Counted from the stretch's first letter, positions 8,449-19,566 are shown. The stretch: DNA of 64,000 nucleotides from Gammaproteobacteria bacterium (GCA_035501935.1 DATJVC010000008.1:33905-97904); one strand, 5' to 3'. Notes: a model not told the origin generated them from the sequence alone. Translations and numbers: made by a program.

Positions 8449-9030
8449 ATGATGCGCAAACCAGCGGCTGGATGGCTTTTGTTTTTAATGGCGATGTGCG
8501 GTCTGGCGGCCTGCGCGTTGAGTCCGCAGACGGTGGACATCGCGCCATCGATCTCCGTCAATCCCGAAACCATTGGACATGAGCGCCGCGTGGCTCTCTC
8601 CGTCATCGATGCGCGCGTGCGTCCGGTACTCGGGACGCGCGGCGGCGTTTATGGGGATACCGCCACTCTTTCCCCGAGCGGTGATATCACCGCGGGGGTC
8701 AGAAAAGCAGTGGCGGAAGCGCTGGTGACCAAAGGTTTCAAGATTGCAGATGCGCCACCCGCGGATCTGAGTATGCGGATTGAGGTGAACGATGTGGGTT
8801 ATGCCGGCAAGGGCGCGCCCGTGGTGCGCAAGGTGGGAACAGCCGCGAAGGTGAGCGTGATCGCAAGCCGCGAAGGCAGGGAATATACGAGCCATGCCGC
8901 TGTCACCCAGTCCAAGGAAGTGCTGGAGGCGCCGGATGTGGCCGAAAACCAGACCCTCATCAACACCACCCTTTCCAAGGCACTGGAAAAACTGCTCAAT
9001 GATCCGGGTTTGATGGATTTTCTGCGTTGA
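8449..9030 (+). CDS. YajG-like outer-membrane lipoprotein
   Basis: About 193 residues, with a lipoprotein signal peptide ending in the lipobox LAAC (Cys about 22). The mature part resembles the YajG family: an early VALSVIDAR strand, a central GVRKAVAEALVTKGF region and a long alternating strand pattern. Function of YajG is unknown; it is predicted to be anchored in the outer membrane. AGG lies 5 nt before the chosen ATG; a second ATG directly follows. It comes 11 nt after the aldolase gene and likely ends the ilvA transcript. Confidence 0.75.
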   Translation: MMRKPAAGWLLFLMAMCGLAACALSPQTVDIAPSISVNPETIGHERRVALSVIDARVRPVLGTRGGVYGDTATLSPSGDITAGVRKAVAEALVTKGFKIADAPPADLSMRIEVNDVGYAGKGAPVVRKVGTAAKVSVIASREGREYTSHAAVTQSKEVLEAPDVAENQTLINTTLSKALEKLLNDPGLMDFLR

Positions 9031-9124
9031 TGGGCATGCCCCATAGCCGCATGCTTGGGCCTGTTCTACGGAACCTTTCAAAATGAATCAGGACAGAATG
9101 ACTGCCAAGAGGCGGGAGATGGGC

Positions 9125-9454
9125 ATGCGCTGGATATTCTTATGTATGGGTTTGCTTGCAGGCGCCGGCGGTCTGGCCGCCGACAATCAGGTGCCGTGGA
9201 CGGAAGCGGTGAAGGCGGCGGATACTGATGGCGACCACCAGATCAGCATGAGCGAAGTCAGTGGATTTTCCCGGCAAAAGGAGTTCAAGGGGTTCCAGGC
9301 ATTCATGGCCGATCATTTTGTTGATTTCGACACCGATGGCGATGGCAAGGTCAGCGAACAGGAACTGAAGCTCGGCATAGCGAGGCTTGGGATCAGCGAA
9401 CCGCAATTATCGCAGGGCTTCCGGGAGGGTTTCGCCTTTATGCCCAAGGATTAA
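9125..9454 (+). CDS. Secreted EF-hand protein 1
   Basis: About 109 residues: signal peptide (hydrophobic 3-18, cut near GLAA), then two EF-hand calcium loops at about residues 33-44 (D-T-D-G-D, closing Glu) and 69-80 (D-T-D-G-D-G, closing Glu). Both loops keep all usual calcium ligands. The chosen ATG has GGGAG 6 nt upstream and gives a clean signal peptide; ATGs 6, 27 and 42 nt earlier are possible. It is a paralogue of the gene at 9853: same two-loop plan, similar ADHF/KDHF segment before loop two and an FMP motif near the C-terminus. Probably a periplasmic calcium-binding protein. Confidence 0.8.
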   Translation: MRWIFLCMGLLAGAGGLAADNQVPWTEAVKAADTDGDHQISMSEVSGFSRQKEFKGFQAFMADHFVDFDTDGDGKVSEQELKLGIARLGISEPQLSQGFREGFAFMPKD

Positions 9455-9852
9455 AGGGCCTCGCTGCAGAATAGTTACGCCCGCTTTTGTGCCGATTGTC
9501 CGTAGTCAGTTCTATATTCAAATACCGCCGCAGAATTTGGTGGCGCCACGAAGGTCGGTGGCCCCACTCGTGACGAACAGTACCGTCAGACGCCCTCAAT
9601 AATTTGTTAACCCGATGATCTTGATACATTTTGGTGTAAACGAATACAATTGGCATGGGGTTTGTAATAGGGCTGTTAACGGTGGAAGTAACTGCTAAAA
9701 TGACGAAGTTGTGAAACCCCTGTAAGTTTTACGGCATCGAATTTGGCAGACCGGAAGATGCTTTGGATGGAGAATGACGACGGTAACAAGGGTGGGCCAG
9801 TACCGGCGCATTCAGTCACAACCACGGCCCTCGATAGTTTAGGAGAATGAAA
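9455..9852. other. Gap between the two EF-hand genes
   Basis: About 400 bp without a credible gene. Base composition is less GC-rich than the flanks, especially 9590-9710. It must hold the promoter of the second EF-hand gene, but I see no clear -35/-10 pair. No terminator hairpin with a T-run is visible behind the first EF-hand gene. Confidence 0.5.
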
Positions 9853-10227
9853 ATGAAGAAGACTTTGCTTGCAGTCAGCTTGGCCGTGGCGATGTGTGCA
9901 ATGGGCACGGCGTCGGCCGCGGGTGGTTTCATGCCGTGGTCGAACATGATGAAGGACATTTGGAAGGCCTATGACAAAAATGGCGACGGCAAACTCAGCA
10001 TGGAGGAGATGGAGGAGATGGATCATGTGCTGGGCCAGGACGTTCCGGGCTTCGCCCCATGGTTCAAGGATCACTTTTCCGACCTCGATGCCAACCACGA
10101 TGGCGTGGTCGACAAGAAAGAACTTCACAATATGATGGTGAAGATGAGCTGGACGGACAAGGACATGGTCAACGGCTGGTACAAAAACACCGGCTTTATG
10201 CCGCTCAATCCCGCCAACAAGCAATAA
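9853..10227 (+). CDS. Secreted EF-hand protein 2
   Basis: 124 residues with a strong signal peptide (KK then hydrophobic 4-19, cut near ASA). Two EF-hand loops: about residues 41-52 (D-K-N-G-D-G, closing Glu) and 79-90 (D-A-N-H-D-G, closing Glu). Methionine-rich segments surround loop one. AGGAG lies 7 nt before the chosen ATG; an ATG 6 nt earlier is too close to it. It ends in a Rho-independent terminator shared with the converging Fae-like gene. It is the tandem paralogue of the EF-hand gene at 9125. Neither loop has the proline at position 2 that marks lanmodulin. Confidence 0.83.
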   Translation: MKKTLLAVSLAVAMCAMGTASAAGGFMPWSNMMKDIWKAYDKNGDGKLSMEEMEEMDHVLGQDVPGFAPWFKDHFSDLDANHDGVVDKKELHNMMVKMSWTDKDMVNGWYKNTGFMPLNPANKQ

Positions 10228-10261
10228 TTTGACAGTAGCGGAAGCCGTTTCCCCGCTTGGT

Positions 10262-10291
10262 AAAAAGCCCATCCCTACGGATGGGCTTTTT
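10262..10291. terminator. Bidirectional terminator, EF-hand 2 / Fae-like
   Basis: AAAAAGCCCATCC and GGATGGGCTTTTT form a 13-bp perfect stem around CTAC, with A and T runs on both sides. It serves both converging genes. Confidence 0.93.
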
Positions 10292-10309
10292 GCTTTTTAA
10301 GGCGCGGGA

Positions 10310-10858
10310 TCAATACCAGGCGCCGCTGGCGGCATCAAACATGTCGTGCCTTATCTTTTTGCGCGTTTTGATCAAATCCTGAATCGTCGGCTCACCCTTC
10401 ATGGCCCGCCGCACGGCGAGTTTCATGGCCTCGTAGTTGTTGCGATAGAGTTCATCCTTGTCCATGTTCTTGTCTTTGGGCGCCCGCGGATCGATCCACA
10501 CCAGGCACAAAATGCAAAGATCATTCACCTGCTTCTTCGGCAACACCCCCCCGGCGACGCAATCGACCACGGCGTCGGCGATGGCCGACTGTACAACGCC
10601 GCCAAACAGGTTGACGTAGGCCTCATCCTGAATGGTCACCTTGGTGGCCATCATGGTGGCGGGGCGGACCTGATGGTTGCAGGCCCGCACGGCGAACATG
10701 CAGGTGTGCCCCTTGCTTTGTGCCATCATGTTGGCGAAGGCATGACCGACCGGTCCGCTGACATCACCGATCAGCACCTCCGGCATGGCATCCGTATATT
10801 GACCTTCCGAGGCGAACACGGTCGCCTCGCCGCTTTTGAAGATGATCTTTTTGGGCAT
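10310..10858 (-). CDS. Fae-like protein (formaldehyde-activating enzyme homologue)
   Basis: A 182-residue member of the Fae family, which condenses formaldehyde with tetrahydromethanopterin in methylotrophs and methanogens. Family blocks seen: VLIGDVSGPVGHAFAN, VRPATMMATKVTI, a central FGGVVQSAIADAV and the late NNYEAMKLAVRRAMKGEP. In true Fae a histidine lies four to six residues before the IIG motif and is the proposed catalytic base; the aligned residue here is Met25. Several extra cysteines are also present. So this may be a paralogue with another role, for example formaldehyde or pterin sensing. No other tetrahydromethanopterin gene is in the window. Confidence 0.8.
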   Translation of the reverse strand: MPKKIIFKSGEATVFASEGQYTDAMPEVLIGDVSGPVGHAFANMMAQSKGHTCMFAVRACNHQVRPATMMATKVTIQDEAYVNLFGGVVQSAIADAVVDCVAGGVLPKKQVNDLCILCLVWIDPRAPKDKNMDKDELYRNNYEAMKLAVRRAMKGEPTIQDLIKTRKKIRHDMFDAASGAWY

Positions 10859-10963
10859 GGTTCTCTCCGGAATGAGGGATGACAGGTAATTTTGGAGCGC
10901 ACATTATACCGGGTGACCCCGCCGCCGGTTTCCTGTCGCGCTGGCTTTCGCGCCCCGCATCCG

Positions 10964-10969
10964 TATAAT
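10964..10969 (+). promoter_or_regulatory. Possible -10 of the typA promoter
   Basis: A perfect TATAAT lies 38 nt before the typA start. Seventeen bases upstream is CTGGCT, a weak -35. It reads toward typA, from the divergent gap with the Fae-like gene. Confidence 0.45.
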
Positions 10970-11007
10970 GGCGGGCCTTTTGCTGATGCCTGTTCCGGGT
11001 TTACCTC

Positions 11008-12831
11008 ATGATTGAGAATCTACGCAATATCGCCATCATCGCCCACGTCGATCATGGCAAGACCACGCTGGTCGACAAGCTGCTGCAACAGTCCGGCACG
11101 CTCGGCGCGCGCGCCGCCGCGCCGGAGCGCATCATGGACAGCAATGATCTGGAGCGCGAGCGCGGCATCACCATCCTGGCCAAGAACACCACCCTGCAGT
11201 GGCGCGATTTCCGCATCAATGTCGTCGATACGCCGGGTCACGCCGATTTCGGCGGCGAGGTGGAACGCATCCTGTCCATGGTGGACTCGGTACTGCTGCT
11301 GGTGGACGCCGTCGACGGGCCCATGCCGCAGACCCGCTTCGTGACGCAGAAGGCCTTTGCGCAGGGACTGCGCCCCATCGTGGTGGTCAACAAGGTGGAT
11401 CGCCCCGGCGCGCGCCCCCACTGGGTGGTGGATCAGACCTTCGATTTGTTCGATCGTCTCGGGGCCAGCGAGGCGCAACTGGATTTTCCCATTGTGTACG
11501 CCTCGGCGCTGGAAGGCTGGGCGGTCAAATCGCTCGAGGGCGAACCGCGGACCGACATGACGCCGTTGTTCGAGACGATTATCGAGCATGTGCCGCCACC
11601 GCGGGTGCAGATCGACGGGCCGTTCCAGATGCAGATCAGCGCGCTGGATTATTCGAGCTATGTCGGCGCCATCGGCATCGGCCGGGTGACGCGCGGCGCC
11701 ATCCAGCCGAACACCGCCATTGTGCGGCTCGGAGCCGCCGGCGAACAGCAATCCGGACGCATATTGCAGGTGCTGGGTTTCAGCGGATTGCAACGCGTCG
11801 AACGCGCCATCGCCCAGGCGGGCGACATCATCGCCGTCACCGGCATCGAAGGCATACGCATCTCGGACACTCTGTGCGATCCAAAATGCGTGGAGGCGCT
11901 GCCGCGGCTGACTGTCGATGAACCGACGGTCGGCATGACATTCCAGGTCAACGATTCGCCTTTCGCCGGCCGTGATGGCAAATATGTCACCAGCCGCCAG
12001 ATCAGGGAACGGCTGGATCGTGAATTAATTCACAACGTCGCGTTGCGCGTCGAGGACACCGGCGATCCCAGTTCGTTTCTGGTCTCCGGCCGTGGTGAAC
12101 TGCACCTCGCCATTTTGATCGAGAACATGCGCCGCGAGGGCTATGAACTGGCGGTCGGCCGCCCGCGCGTGATCGTCAAGACCATTGATGGAGTGGTGCA
12201 CGAGCCCTTTGAACAGCTCGCCATCGATGTGGAACAGCAGCACCAGGGCGCGATCATGGAGCAACTGGGCGCGCGCCGCGGCGATTTCCTCAATATGACA
12301 CCGGACAGCCGCGGCCGGGTGCGTCTGGAGTATTCCATCCCGGCGCGTGGGCTGATTGGGTTCCGCACCGAGTTCATGACGCTCACCTCCGGCACGGGGT
12401 TGATGTATCACTCCTTCGACAGCTACAAACCCGCCAAGGCCGGCGCCATTGGCCAGCGCATAAACGGCGTGCTGATCGCCATCGATCAGGGCCAGGCGCT
12501 GGGCTATGCGTTGTTCAATCTCCAGGACCGGGGACGTCTGTTCATCGGCCATGGCGAGGAAGTTTACGAAGGCATGATCATAGGCCAGCATTCGCGTGAC
12601 AACGATCTGATTGTAAATCCACTCAAGGGCAAGAAGCTGACCAACATCCGCGCCGCGGGGTCGGACGAAAACATCATCCTGACGCCGCCCATCCGCATGG
12701 AACTGGAGCAGGCGCTGGAATTCATCGATGACGACGAACTGGTCGAGGTGACTCCCAAGGCCATCCGCCTGCGCAAGAAGAAGCTCAAGGGACACGAGCG
12801 CAAGCGCGCCGACCGCGTCGCCGCCGCCTAG
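11008..12831 (+). CDS. typA: TypA/BipA ribosome-associated GTPase
   Basis: A 607-residue translational GTPase related to EF-G and LepA that acts in ribosome assembly and stress or cold adaptation. G-motifs seen at the N-terminus: AHVDHGKTT (G1), RGIT (G2), DTPGHADF (G3) and NKVD (G4). Behind them come the beta-barrel domain, two EF-G-like domains ([19 protein letters not shown]) and the BipA-specific C-terminal domain with a basic tail. Length is normal (E. coli 607). It starts 38 nt after a TATAAT box and is followed 9 nt later by dtd. Confidence 0.97.
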   Translation: MIENLRNIAIIAHVDHGKTTLVDKLLQQSGTLGARAAAPERIMDSNDLERERGITILAKNTTLQWRDFRINVVDTPGHADFGGEVERILSMVDSVLLLVDAVDGPMPQTRFVTQKAFAQGLRPIVVVNKVDRPGARPHWVVDQTFDLFDRLGASEAQLDFPIVYASALEGWAVKSLEGEPRTDMTPLFETIIEHVPPPRVQIDGPFQMQISALDYSSYVGAIGIGRVTRGAIQPNTAIVRLGAAGEQQSGRILQVLGFSGLQRVERAIAQAGDIIAVTGIEGIRISDTLCDPKCVEALPRLTVDEPTVGMTFQVNDSPFAGRDGKYVTSRQIRERLDRELIHNVALRVEDTGDPSSFLVSGRGELHLAILIENMRREGYELAVGRPRVIVKTIDGVVHEPFEQLAIDVEQQHQGAIMEQLGARRGDFLNMTPDSRGRVRLEYSIPARGLIGFRTEFMTLTSGTGLMYHSFDSYKPAKAGAIGQRINGVLIAIDQGQALGYALFNLQDRGRLFIGHGEEVYEGMIIGQHSRDNDLIVNPLKGKKLTNIRAAGSDENIILTPPIRMELEQALEFIDDDELVEVTPKAIRLRKKKLKGHERKRADRVAAA

Positions 12832-12840
12832 CGGGCACGC

Positions 12841-13281
12841 ATGATCGGCCTGTTGCAGCGCGTGACCGAAGCCCGTGTGACCGTCGATGGGCGGACGGCG
12901 GGTGAAATCAATTCCGGACTCTTGGTGCTCATCGGCGTGGAGCGCGAGGACACGGAGGTTGATGCCGATCGCCTGCTCGAAAGATTGCTCGGCTATCGCA
13001 TTTTCCCGGATGCGGAAGGCAAAATGAATCTGAGCGTGCAGGATACGCGCGGCGGCCTGTTGTTGGTGCCACAGTTCACCCTGCCGGCGGACACCCGGAA
13101 GGGCATGCGCCCCAGCTTCACGCCCGCCGCGCCACCCGAAGAAGGCAAAAAGCTGTTCGATTATCTGGTGGCGAAGGCCCGCACCGCACATTCGCCGGTG
13201 GAAACTGGCGCCTTCGGCACGCACATGCAAATCTCGCTCATCAACGACGGCCCCGTCACTTTCTGGCTGCAAACCAAATAA
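12841..13281 (+). CDS. dtd: Dtd, D-aminoacyl-tRNA deacylase
   Basis: A 146-residue deacylase that removes D-amino acids and glycine mischarged on tRNA. The family's cross-subunit Gly-cisPro motif is intact in NDGPVTFWL near the C-terminus. The other signature, normally S-Q-x-x-L-A, reads P-Q-F-T-L-P here (Pro77 in place of Ser), although the glutamine is kept. Length and the rest of the sequence match the family. It is 9 nt after typA and is closed by a strong terminator. Confidence 0.95.
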   Translation: MIGLLQRVTEARVTVDGRTAGEINSGLLVLIGVEREDTEVDADRLLERLLGYRIFPDAEGKMNLSVQDTRGGLLLVPQFTLPADTRKGMRPSFTPAAPPEEGKKLFDYLVAKARTAHSPVETGAFGTHMQISLINDGPVTFWLQTK

Positions 13282-13307
13282 AAACCCCGCCGGAGCGGGG
13301 TTTTTGT
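13280..13307. terminator. Terminator between dtd and rhlE
   Basis: AAAAACCCCGC and GCGGGGTTTTT pair around CGGA, followed by further T on the plus strand and by A-rich sequence on the other side. Works for dtd and, in reverse, for rhlE. Confidence 0.92.
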
Positions 13308-13329
13308 TCTTGTCATTAGAATGCGTCTG

Positions 13330-14601
13330 TTACGACGCCCAATGGCGACGATTGCCGCTGGAGCGACCGCCGGCCGCCCCGCTGTTCCTGTGGGCGCGGT
13401 GTTTCTTCTGCGCCTGATGGTTGTGCCGGCGATGTGCGGCAGGCTGTGGCTGCGCCGGCCGCTGCACAATTGCCGGCGGCGAAAAGTCCTCCACCACCGA
13501 TGACGGTATGGATCGCTTCAACAGGCGCTCGATGTCCTTGAGTTGCTGCCGTTCCTCGGGGCAAACCAGCGACACGGCCACGCCGCTGGCGCTGGCGCGT
13601 CCGGTGCGGCCGATGCGGTGGATGTAGTCCTCCGGCACGTGCGGCAACTCGTAGTTGACCACCTGCGGCAACTGCTCGATGTCGATGCCGCGCGCGGCGA
13701 TATCGGTCGCCACCAATACGCGCACCCGGCCGGCCTTGAATTCAGACAGCGCCCGCGTGCGCGCACCCTGCGATTTGTCGCCATGGATGGCGGCGGTGCT
13801 GATGCCGTCCTGCTCGAGCTGACGGGCCAGTCGATCGGCCCCATGCTTGGTGCGTGTAAACACCAATGTCTGGCCCCAGTTGCGGGAACTGACGAGATGC
13901 GACAGCAGCGCCCGCTTGTATTCCCTGCTGACCGGATGAACATGCTGGGTCACGCGTTCGGCTGTCGCGTTGCGCGGCGCCACTTCAATGACTTCGGGAT
14001 TGTGCATGAAGGAAGCCGCCAGTGTTCGCACCTCCGTCGGGAAGGTGGCGGAGAACAGCAGGTTTTGCCGGCGTTGTGGCAACACGGAAAGAATCCGGCG
14101 GACGGCGGGAATGAAGCCCATGTCCAGCATGCGATCGGCCTCATCCAGCACCAGGACTTCGATGCCGGAAAGCCGCACGGTTTTCTGCTCGAGATGATCG
14201 ATCAATCGTCCCGGAGTGGCGACCAGAATATCCACGCCACCACGGAGCGCCCTGATCTGTGGATGTATGCCGACGCCGCCAAAGACGGCCTCGATTTTGA
14301 GCGACAGGTGTCGACTGTAGGCGCGCAGGCTTGCGGCCACCTGCGCCGCGAGTTCGCGCGTCGGGGTGAGGATCAACGCACGCGGCAGGCCGCTGGACGC
14401 GCGTCCGGATTTCAGTCGCTCCAAGAGCGGCACGCCGAACGCGCCGGTCTTGCCAGTGCCGGTCTGTGCCGCCGCGAGTACGTCGCGGCCGGCAAGGATG
14501 ACCGGAATGGCCTTGGATTGTATGGGTGTAGGCGTGCCATGGCCTTGATCGGCAATGGCGCGCAATAAGGCCTCCGAGAGGCCAAGTGATGCAAATGACA
14601 T
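13330..14601 (-). CDS. rhlE: RhlE-type DEAD-box RNA helicase
   Basis: A 423-residue ATP-dependent RNA helicase of the RhlE group, acting in ribosome assembly and RNA turnover. Motifs in order: Q motif ([10 protein letters not shown]), I (AQTGTGKT), Ia (PTRELAAQ), II (DEAD), III (SAT), and in the second RecA domain RGIDI and HRIGRTGR. The last 60 residues are a disordered basic tail rich in Arg, His, Gln and Gly, typical of RNA-binding tails. GGAG lies upstream of the ATG, and a 305-nt leader with a GC-rich hairpin precedes it, fitting post-transcriptional or cold-shock control. Confidence 0.93.
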   Translation of the reverse strand: MSFASLGLSEALLRAIADQGHGTPTPIQSKAIPVILAGRDVLAAAQTGTGKTGAFGVPLLERLKSGRASSGLPRALILTPTRELAAQVAASLRAYSRHLSLKIEAVFGGVGIHPQIRALRGGVDILVATPGRLIDHLEQKTVRLSGIEVLVLDEADRMLDMGFIPAVRRILSVLPQRRQNLLFSATFPTEVRTLAASFMHNPEVIEVAPRNATAERVTQHVHPVSREYKRALLSHLVSSRNWGQTLVFTRTKHGADRLARQLEQDGISTAAIHGDKSQGARTRALSEFKAGRVRVLVATDIAARGIDIEQLPQVVNYELPHVPEDYIHRIGRTGRASASGVAVSLVCPEERQQLKDIERLLKRSIPSSVVEDFSPPAIVQRPAQPQPAAHRRHNHQAQKKHRAHRNSGAAGGRSSGNRRHWAS

Positions 14602-14906
14602 TATGTAACTCCAATATTATTTGGCCTCTGGCGAGGCCGAGTGGCTGTCTGCCGGTGCGCAATGTACGACGCACAGGACCGGTCCAGACAGCGGTATTGA
14701 TAAATCGGGGAACAGCCGATGAAGGCGATAACCGCGACAGGTTTGCGGGAGGAAGGACGGACGATGCGCCCGTTTATTGGCAATTTGCCCGGAACTGCAA
14801 GGGATGGATTTGCCGGAACCTCAAGGCATGGACCGGACCATGCCGCTACAAACTCGGGGCGCACTCTACCACATCATTGCGTATTTACCTAATCAAACGA
14901 TCACCG
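14602..14906 (-). promoter_or_regulatory. Leader and upstream region of rhlE
   Basis: 305 bp with no gene between the methyltransferase stop and rhlE. On the minus strand a perfect hairpin (GGCCTC, loop GCCA, GAGGCC; 14623-14638) is followed by an AT-rich run and then the ribosome-binding site. I see no clear promoter. Long structured leaders are common in front of cold-inducible helicase genes, so this is a candidate regulatory leader. Confidence 0.45.
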
Positions 14907-15869
14907 TCATCCCGTCTTGCGTAATTTGAACAGGACATAGCGCCACGAACCTTCCAGATAATGACGATACCGCGCACGCCAGGTTGCCGCGACTCCTGCA
15001 ATGATCATGCGGGCGAGACGCTCGTCGGCGAGCCAATGAGCCCGCTCGCGCTCGAGCAGTTCCGCAGCCAGTGTCGCCCCCCCGGAAGATTTCCCCCGCG
15101 CGGCCGTCAGATATCCGATGATCGCGCAAAAGGCCGCCAGTTCTTCGTCCGACACGGCCGCCCTGTCGGCCGGCGAGAGCTGATCAAATTCCCGGAATGC
15201 GATGAGCAGCCCATCCAACAGCGTGGCACGAGCCAGTTCCCGGGCCAGACGCGGGCCGTGACGGTCGATCAATTCGATCAAATGCGCGCAGGAATCGCAC
15301 GCCTGGCGCGTGAGGTCCGTGAGTTCTTCTGCAACCAGCCCCGTGTCCGGTAGAATTTCGCGCAGCCGCTTCAATTTGGTCAGCGGGAACTCATCCATAC
15401 CCGCAACTGTCCCGTGCGGCGCCAGGTGGCGCGCAGAATCCAGCAGCAACCTTTCTGCGGGCTGTATGTATTGCGCAGATTCCTGGAACAGAACGACATC
15501 GAACGATGGGGATGCCGCCTCCATGTCCTCAAAGCGCGTACAGATCAGACGACCGGCGCCCCCGGCACGATTTTGCACCGCCTTGATTTGCTGGTGATCG
15601 GGAGTGACCCCGGTAACCTCGTATCCCGATCGCGAAAGGCGCTCAAAGGTCTTACCCAAGCCAATACCGACCTCCAGTACGCGACAGGGGGGCGGCGGCA
15701 GCAGTGCCAGCAATCGCTCGGTTGCCCGCGCCTGTGCGCGCGCCAGCGAGGCATCCCCCGACTCCATGAGCCCCAGGTGCAGGCTGTCGACCGCACCATA
15801 TTCCAGCCGCAGGGCTTCGGCGTATACATTGAGCGGAAAGACCAATGTGGTCAGCGGAGTTTCCATCAT
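14907..15869 (-). CDS. Class I SAM-dependent methyltransferase
   Basis: About 320 residues. The SAM-binding motif I is VLEVGIGLGKTFE near residue 65, followed by an acidic strand end in GVTPDHQQ and a motif IV-like FDVVLFQESAQYI. The second half is helical, rich in Arg, Leu and Ala, without a recognised domain. Substrate unknown; small-molecule methyltransferases are the nearest type. The start ATG (with GGTGGGA upstream) lies 15 nt after the hemF stop; a TTG 24 nt earlier would overlap hemF. It is co-transcribed with hemF. Confidence 0.78.
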   Translation of the reverse strand: MMETPLTTLVFPLNVYAEALRLEYGAVDSLHLGLMESGDASLARAQARATERLLALLPPPPCRVLEVGIGLGKTFERLSRSGYEVTGVTPDHQQIKAVQNRAGGAGRLICTRFEDMEAASPSFDVVLFQESAQYIQPAERLLLDSARHLAPHGTVAGMDEFPLTKLKRLREILPDTGLVAEELTDLTRQACDSCAHLIELIDRHGPRLARELARATLLDGLLIAFREFDQLSPADRAAVSDEELAAFCAIIGYLTAARGKSSGGATLAAELLERERAHWLADERLARMIIAGVAATWRARYRHYLEGSWRYVLFKLRKTG

Positions 15870-15883
15870 CCGTGTCCCACCCG

Positions 15884-16912
<1,029 letters not shown>

Positions 16913-16914
16913 TC

Positions 16915-17508
16915 ATGAAAGCACGCAAGGCGCAGATCCAGCGCGACACCAAGGAAACGCAAATCCGCATTGCCGTCAATCTCGACGGCAGCGGTAAATC
17001 CAGGCTCAGTCTCGGCGTGCCGTTTCTGGAGCACATGCTGGATCAGGTCGCCCGCCACGGCATGATCGATCTCGAGATCACGGCCAGGGGCGATCTCCAG
17101 ATCGACGCGCATCACACCGTGGAGGACGTCGGCATCACCCTGGGCCAGGCCTTCAATCAGGCGCTGGGCGGCAAGAAGGACATCCGCCGCTACGGCCATG
17201 CCTACGTGCCGCTGGACGAGGCGCTGTCGCGCGTGGTCGTGGACTGCTCCGGGCGGCCCGGCCTGGAATACCACATTCAGTTCCCGCGCGCGCAGGTGGG
17301 CGATTTCGACGTGGATTTGTTCTACGAATTTTTCCAGGGTTTCGTGAACCATGCCCTGGTGACGCTGCACATCGACAACGTGCGTGGCCGCAACGCGCAC
17401 CACATCGTCGAAACCGTGTTCAAGGCTTTTGGCCGGGCGCTGCGCATGGCGGTCGAGATCGATCCGCGCAGTACCGGCAAGGTGCCGTCCACCAAGGGTT
17501 CGCTGTAG
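16915..17508 (+). CDS. hisB: HisB, imidazoleglycerol-phosphate dehydratase
   Basis: A 197-residue monofunctional dehydratase that turns imidazole glycerol phosphate into imidazole acetol phosphate. The duplicated di-histidine manganese motifs are visible as [10 protein letters not shown] (about residue 63) and [11 protein letters not shown] (about 160). There is no fused histidinol-phosphatase domain, unlike enteric HisB. It is followed 25 nt later by hisH. The pair is separated from hisA-hisF by about 15 kb, although these genes are normally contiguous. Confidence 0.97.
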   Translation: MKARKAQIQRDTKETQIRIAVNLDGSGKSRLSLGVPFLEHMLDQVARHGMIDLEITARGDLQIDAHHTVEDVGITLGQAFNQALGGKKDIRRYGHAYVPLDEALSRVVVDCSGRPGLEYHIQFPRAQVGDFDVDLFYEFFQGFVNHALVTLHIDNVRGRNAHHIVETVFKAFGRALRMAVEIDPRSTGKVPSTKGSL

Positions 17509-17533
17509 CCGCCGACATCCGCAGGCCGCACGC

Positions 17534-18178
<645 letters not shown>

Positions 18179-18187
18179 TTTAGCAAG

Positions 18188-18250
18188 CTCCGAATAAGTC
18201 CATCTTGGACTTTTCAGAGCCGGGAAACAAAAAAGTGGTTTTTGTTTCCC
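18188..18250. repeat. Two-hairpin repeat, copy 2 (after hisH)
   Basis: CTCCGAA/TTCAGAG enclosing AAGTCC/GGACTT, then GGGAAACAAAAA paired with TTTTTGTTTCCC (18222-18250). It matches 1202-1265 with few changes and one indel. It lies between the converging hisH and purD genes and could act as a terminator for either. Confidence 0.85.
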
Positions 18251-18273
18251 TCTACTTTTTCAGAGGTTCCTTA

Positions 18274-19566
18274 TTATTTCGTGTTTGCTCGCTCGCGGGC
18301 GATGGCGCGGTAGCCGATGTCCCGCCGGTATTGCATGCCGGGCCAGCGGATTTCAGCGATCTGTTCGTAAGCGCGTTGCCCGGCCAGCCGCACGTTCTCA
18401 CCCAACGCGCTGACGCAAAGCACGCGGCCGCCGGCGGTGACAACGGCACCATCCTTTAATGCCGTGCCGGCATGAAAAACCTTGACGTGTTTATGTGTGG
18501 TGCCCAGACCCCCGATCACGTCACCCTGGCGCACCGTGCCGGGATAACCTTCGGCGGCGAGCACAACCCCCAGCGCCGCACGCGGGTCCCAATCGCATTT
18601 CACAGTATCTAATTTTTTATCGAGCGCGGCTTCGCACAGTGTCACCAGATCGGTGCGCAGGCGCATCAGGATCGGCTGCGTCTCTGGATCGCCAAAGCGG
18701 CAGTTGAACTCCAGTACCTTGGGTTCTCCTTCGGGAGAAAGCATGAGACCGGCATATAGGAAACCGGTGAAGGGGCAGCCCTCGGTGGCCATGCCGCGCA
18801 GCGTCGGTTCTATCACCTCGCGCAGCACGCGCTCGTGCACGGCGGGCGTCACCACCGGCGCGGGTGAGTAGGCGCCCATGCCGCCGGTGTTGGGTCCGCG
18901 ATCACCGTCCAGCAGCGCCTTGTGATCCTGCGACGACGCCAGCGGCAGGTAATGCTCGCCGTCGGCCATGACGATGAAGCTCGCCTCCTCACCGCGCAGG
19001 AATTCCTCAATGACCACGTGTGATCCGGCCTGACCGAAGATATGGGCGTCCAGCATGTCACGCACCGCCTGCTCCGCCTGCGTCGTCGTCTCCGCAAGGA
19101 TGACGCCCTTGCCGGAGGCAAGCCCATCGGCCTTGATTACCATGGGCGGCGTCCGCTGCCGCAAATAGGCGCAGGCCGCGTGCAGATCGGTGAAGGTCTC
19201 GTATCGCGCCGTGGGGATGCGATGACGCGACAAAAAGTTCTTGGCGTGCACCTTCGATCCCTCCAGCCGCGCCGCTGCCTGCGATGGTCCGAAGCAGCGC
19301 AACCCGGCGGCGGTGAATTGATCGACGATGCCCGCGACCAACGGCCCCTCTGGTCCGACGATGGTCAGCTCGATCCGCCGTTCCAGTGCGAATCGAAGCA
19401 GCGCGGGAATGTCCGTTGCCGCGATGGATGCATTCTCTGACTTGGGTTCACCGGCGGTGCCGGCGTTGCCCGGTGCGACATACACTTTTTCAACGCGCGC
19501 CGACTGCGCCGCCTTCCATGCCAGTGCATGCTCACGCCCGCCGCCGCCGACAATCAACACCTTCAT
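18274..19566 (-). CDS. purD: PurD, phosphoribosylamine-glycine ligase
   Basis: A 430-residue ATP-grasp ligase, second step of purine synthesis. N-terminal VLIVGGGGREHALAW motif, ATP-grasp segments PMVIKADGLASGKGV and VVIEEFLRGEEASF, the GPNTGGMGAYSPAP loop and metal-ligand block LEFNCRFGDPETQ are all seen. Length equals the family norm. It follows purH on the same strand, separated by palindromic element C, and ends the dusB-fis-purH-purD block. Confidence 0.97.
   Translation of the reverse strand: MKVLIVGGGGREHALAWKAAQSARVEKVYVAPGNAGTAGEPKSENASIAATDIPALLRFALERRIELTIVGPEGPLVAGIVDQFTAAGLRCFGPSQAAARLEGSKVHAKNFLSRHRIPTARYETFTDLHAACAYLRQRTPPMVIKADGLASGKGVILAETTTQAEQAVRDMLDAHIFGQAGSHVVIEEFLRGEEASFIVMADGEHYLPLASSQDHKALLDGDRGPNTGGMGAYSPAPVVTPAVHERVLREVIEPTLRGMATEGCPFTGFLYAGLMLSPEGEPKVLEFNCRFGDPETQPILMRLRTDLVTLCEAALDKKLDTVKCDWDPRAALGVVLAAEGYPGTVRQGDVIGGLGTTHKHVKVFHAGTALKDGAVVTAGGRVLCVSALGENVRLAGQRAYEQIAEIRWPGMQYRRDIGYRAIARERANTK

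Noticed and set aside
9650..9666. Possible sigma-54 promoter before EF-hand gene 2 (TTGGCAT..TTTGTA)
   Set aside because: The -12 box lacks the conserved GC and the site is about 190 nt from the gene; a chance match is likely.
9125..10227. EF-hand proteins beside a Fae homologue as lanmodulin-like lanthanide proteins
   Set aside because: Lanmodulin loops carry Pro at position 2; all four loops here have Thr, Lys or Ala, and each protein has two loops, not four.
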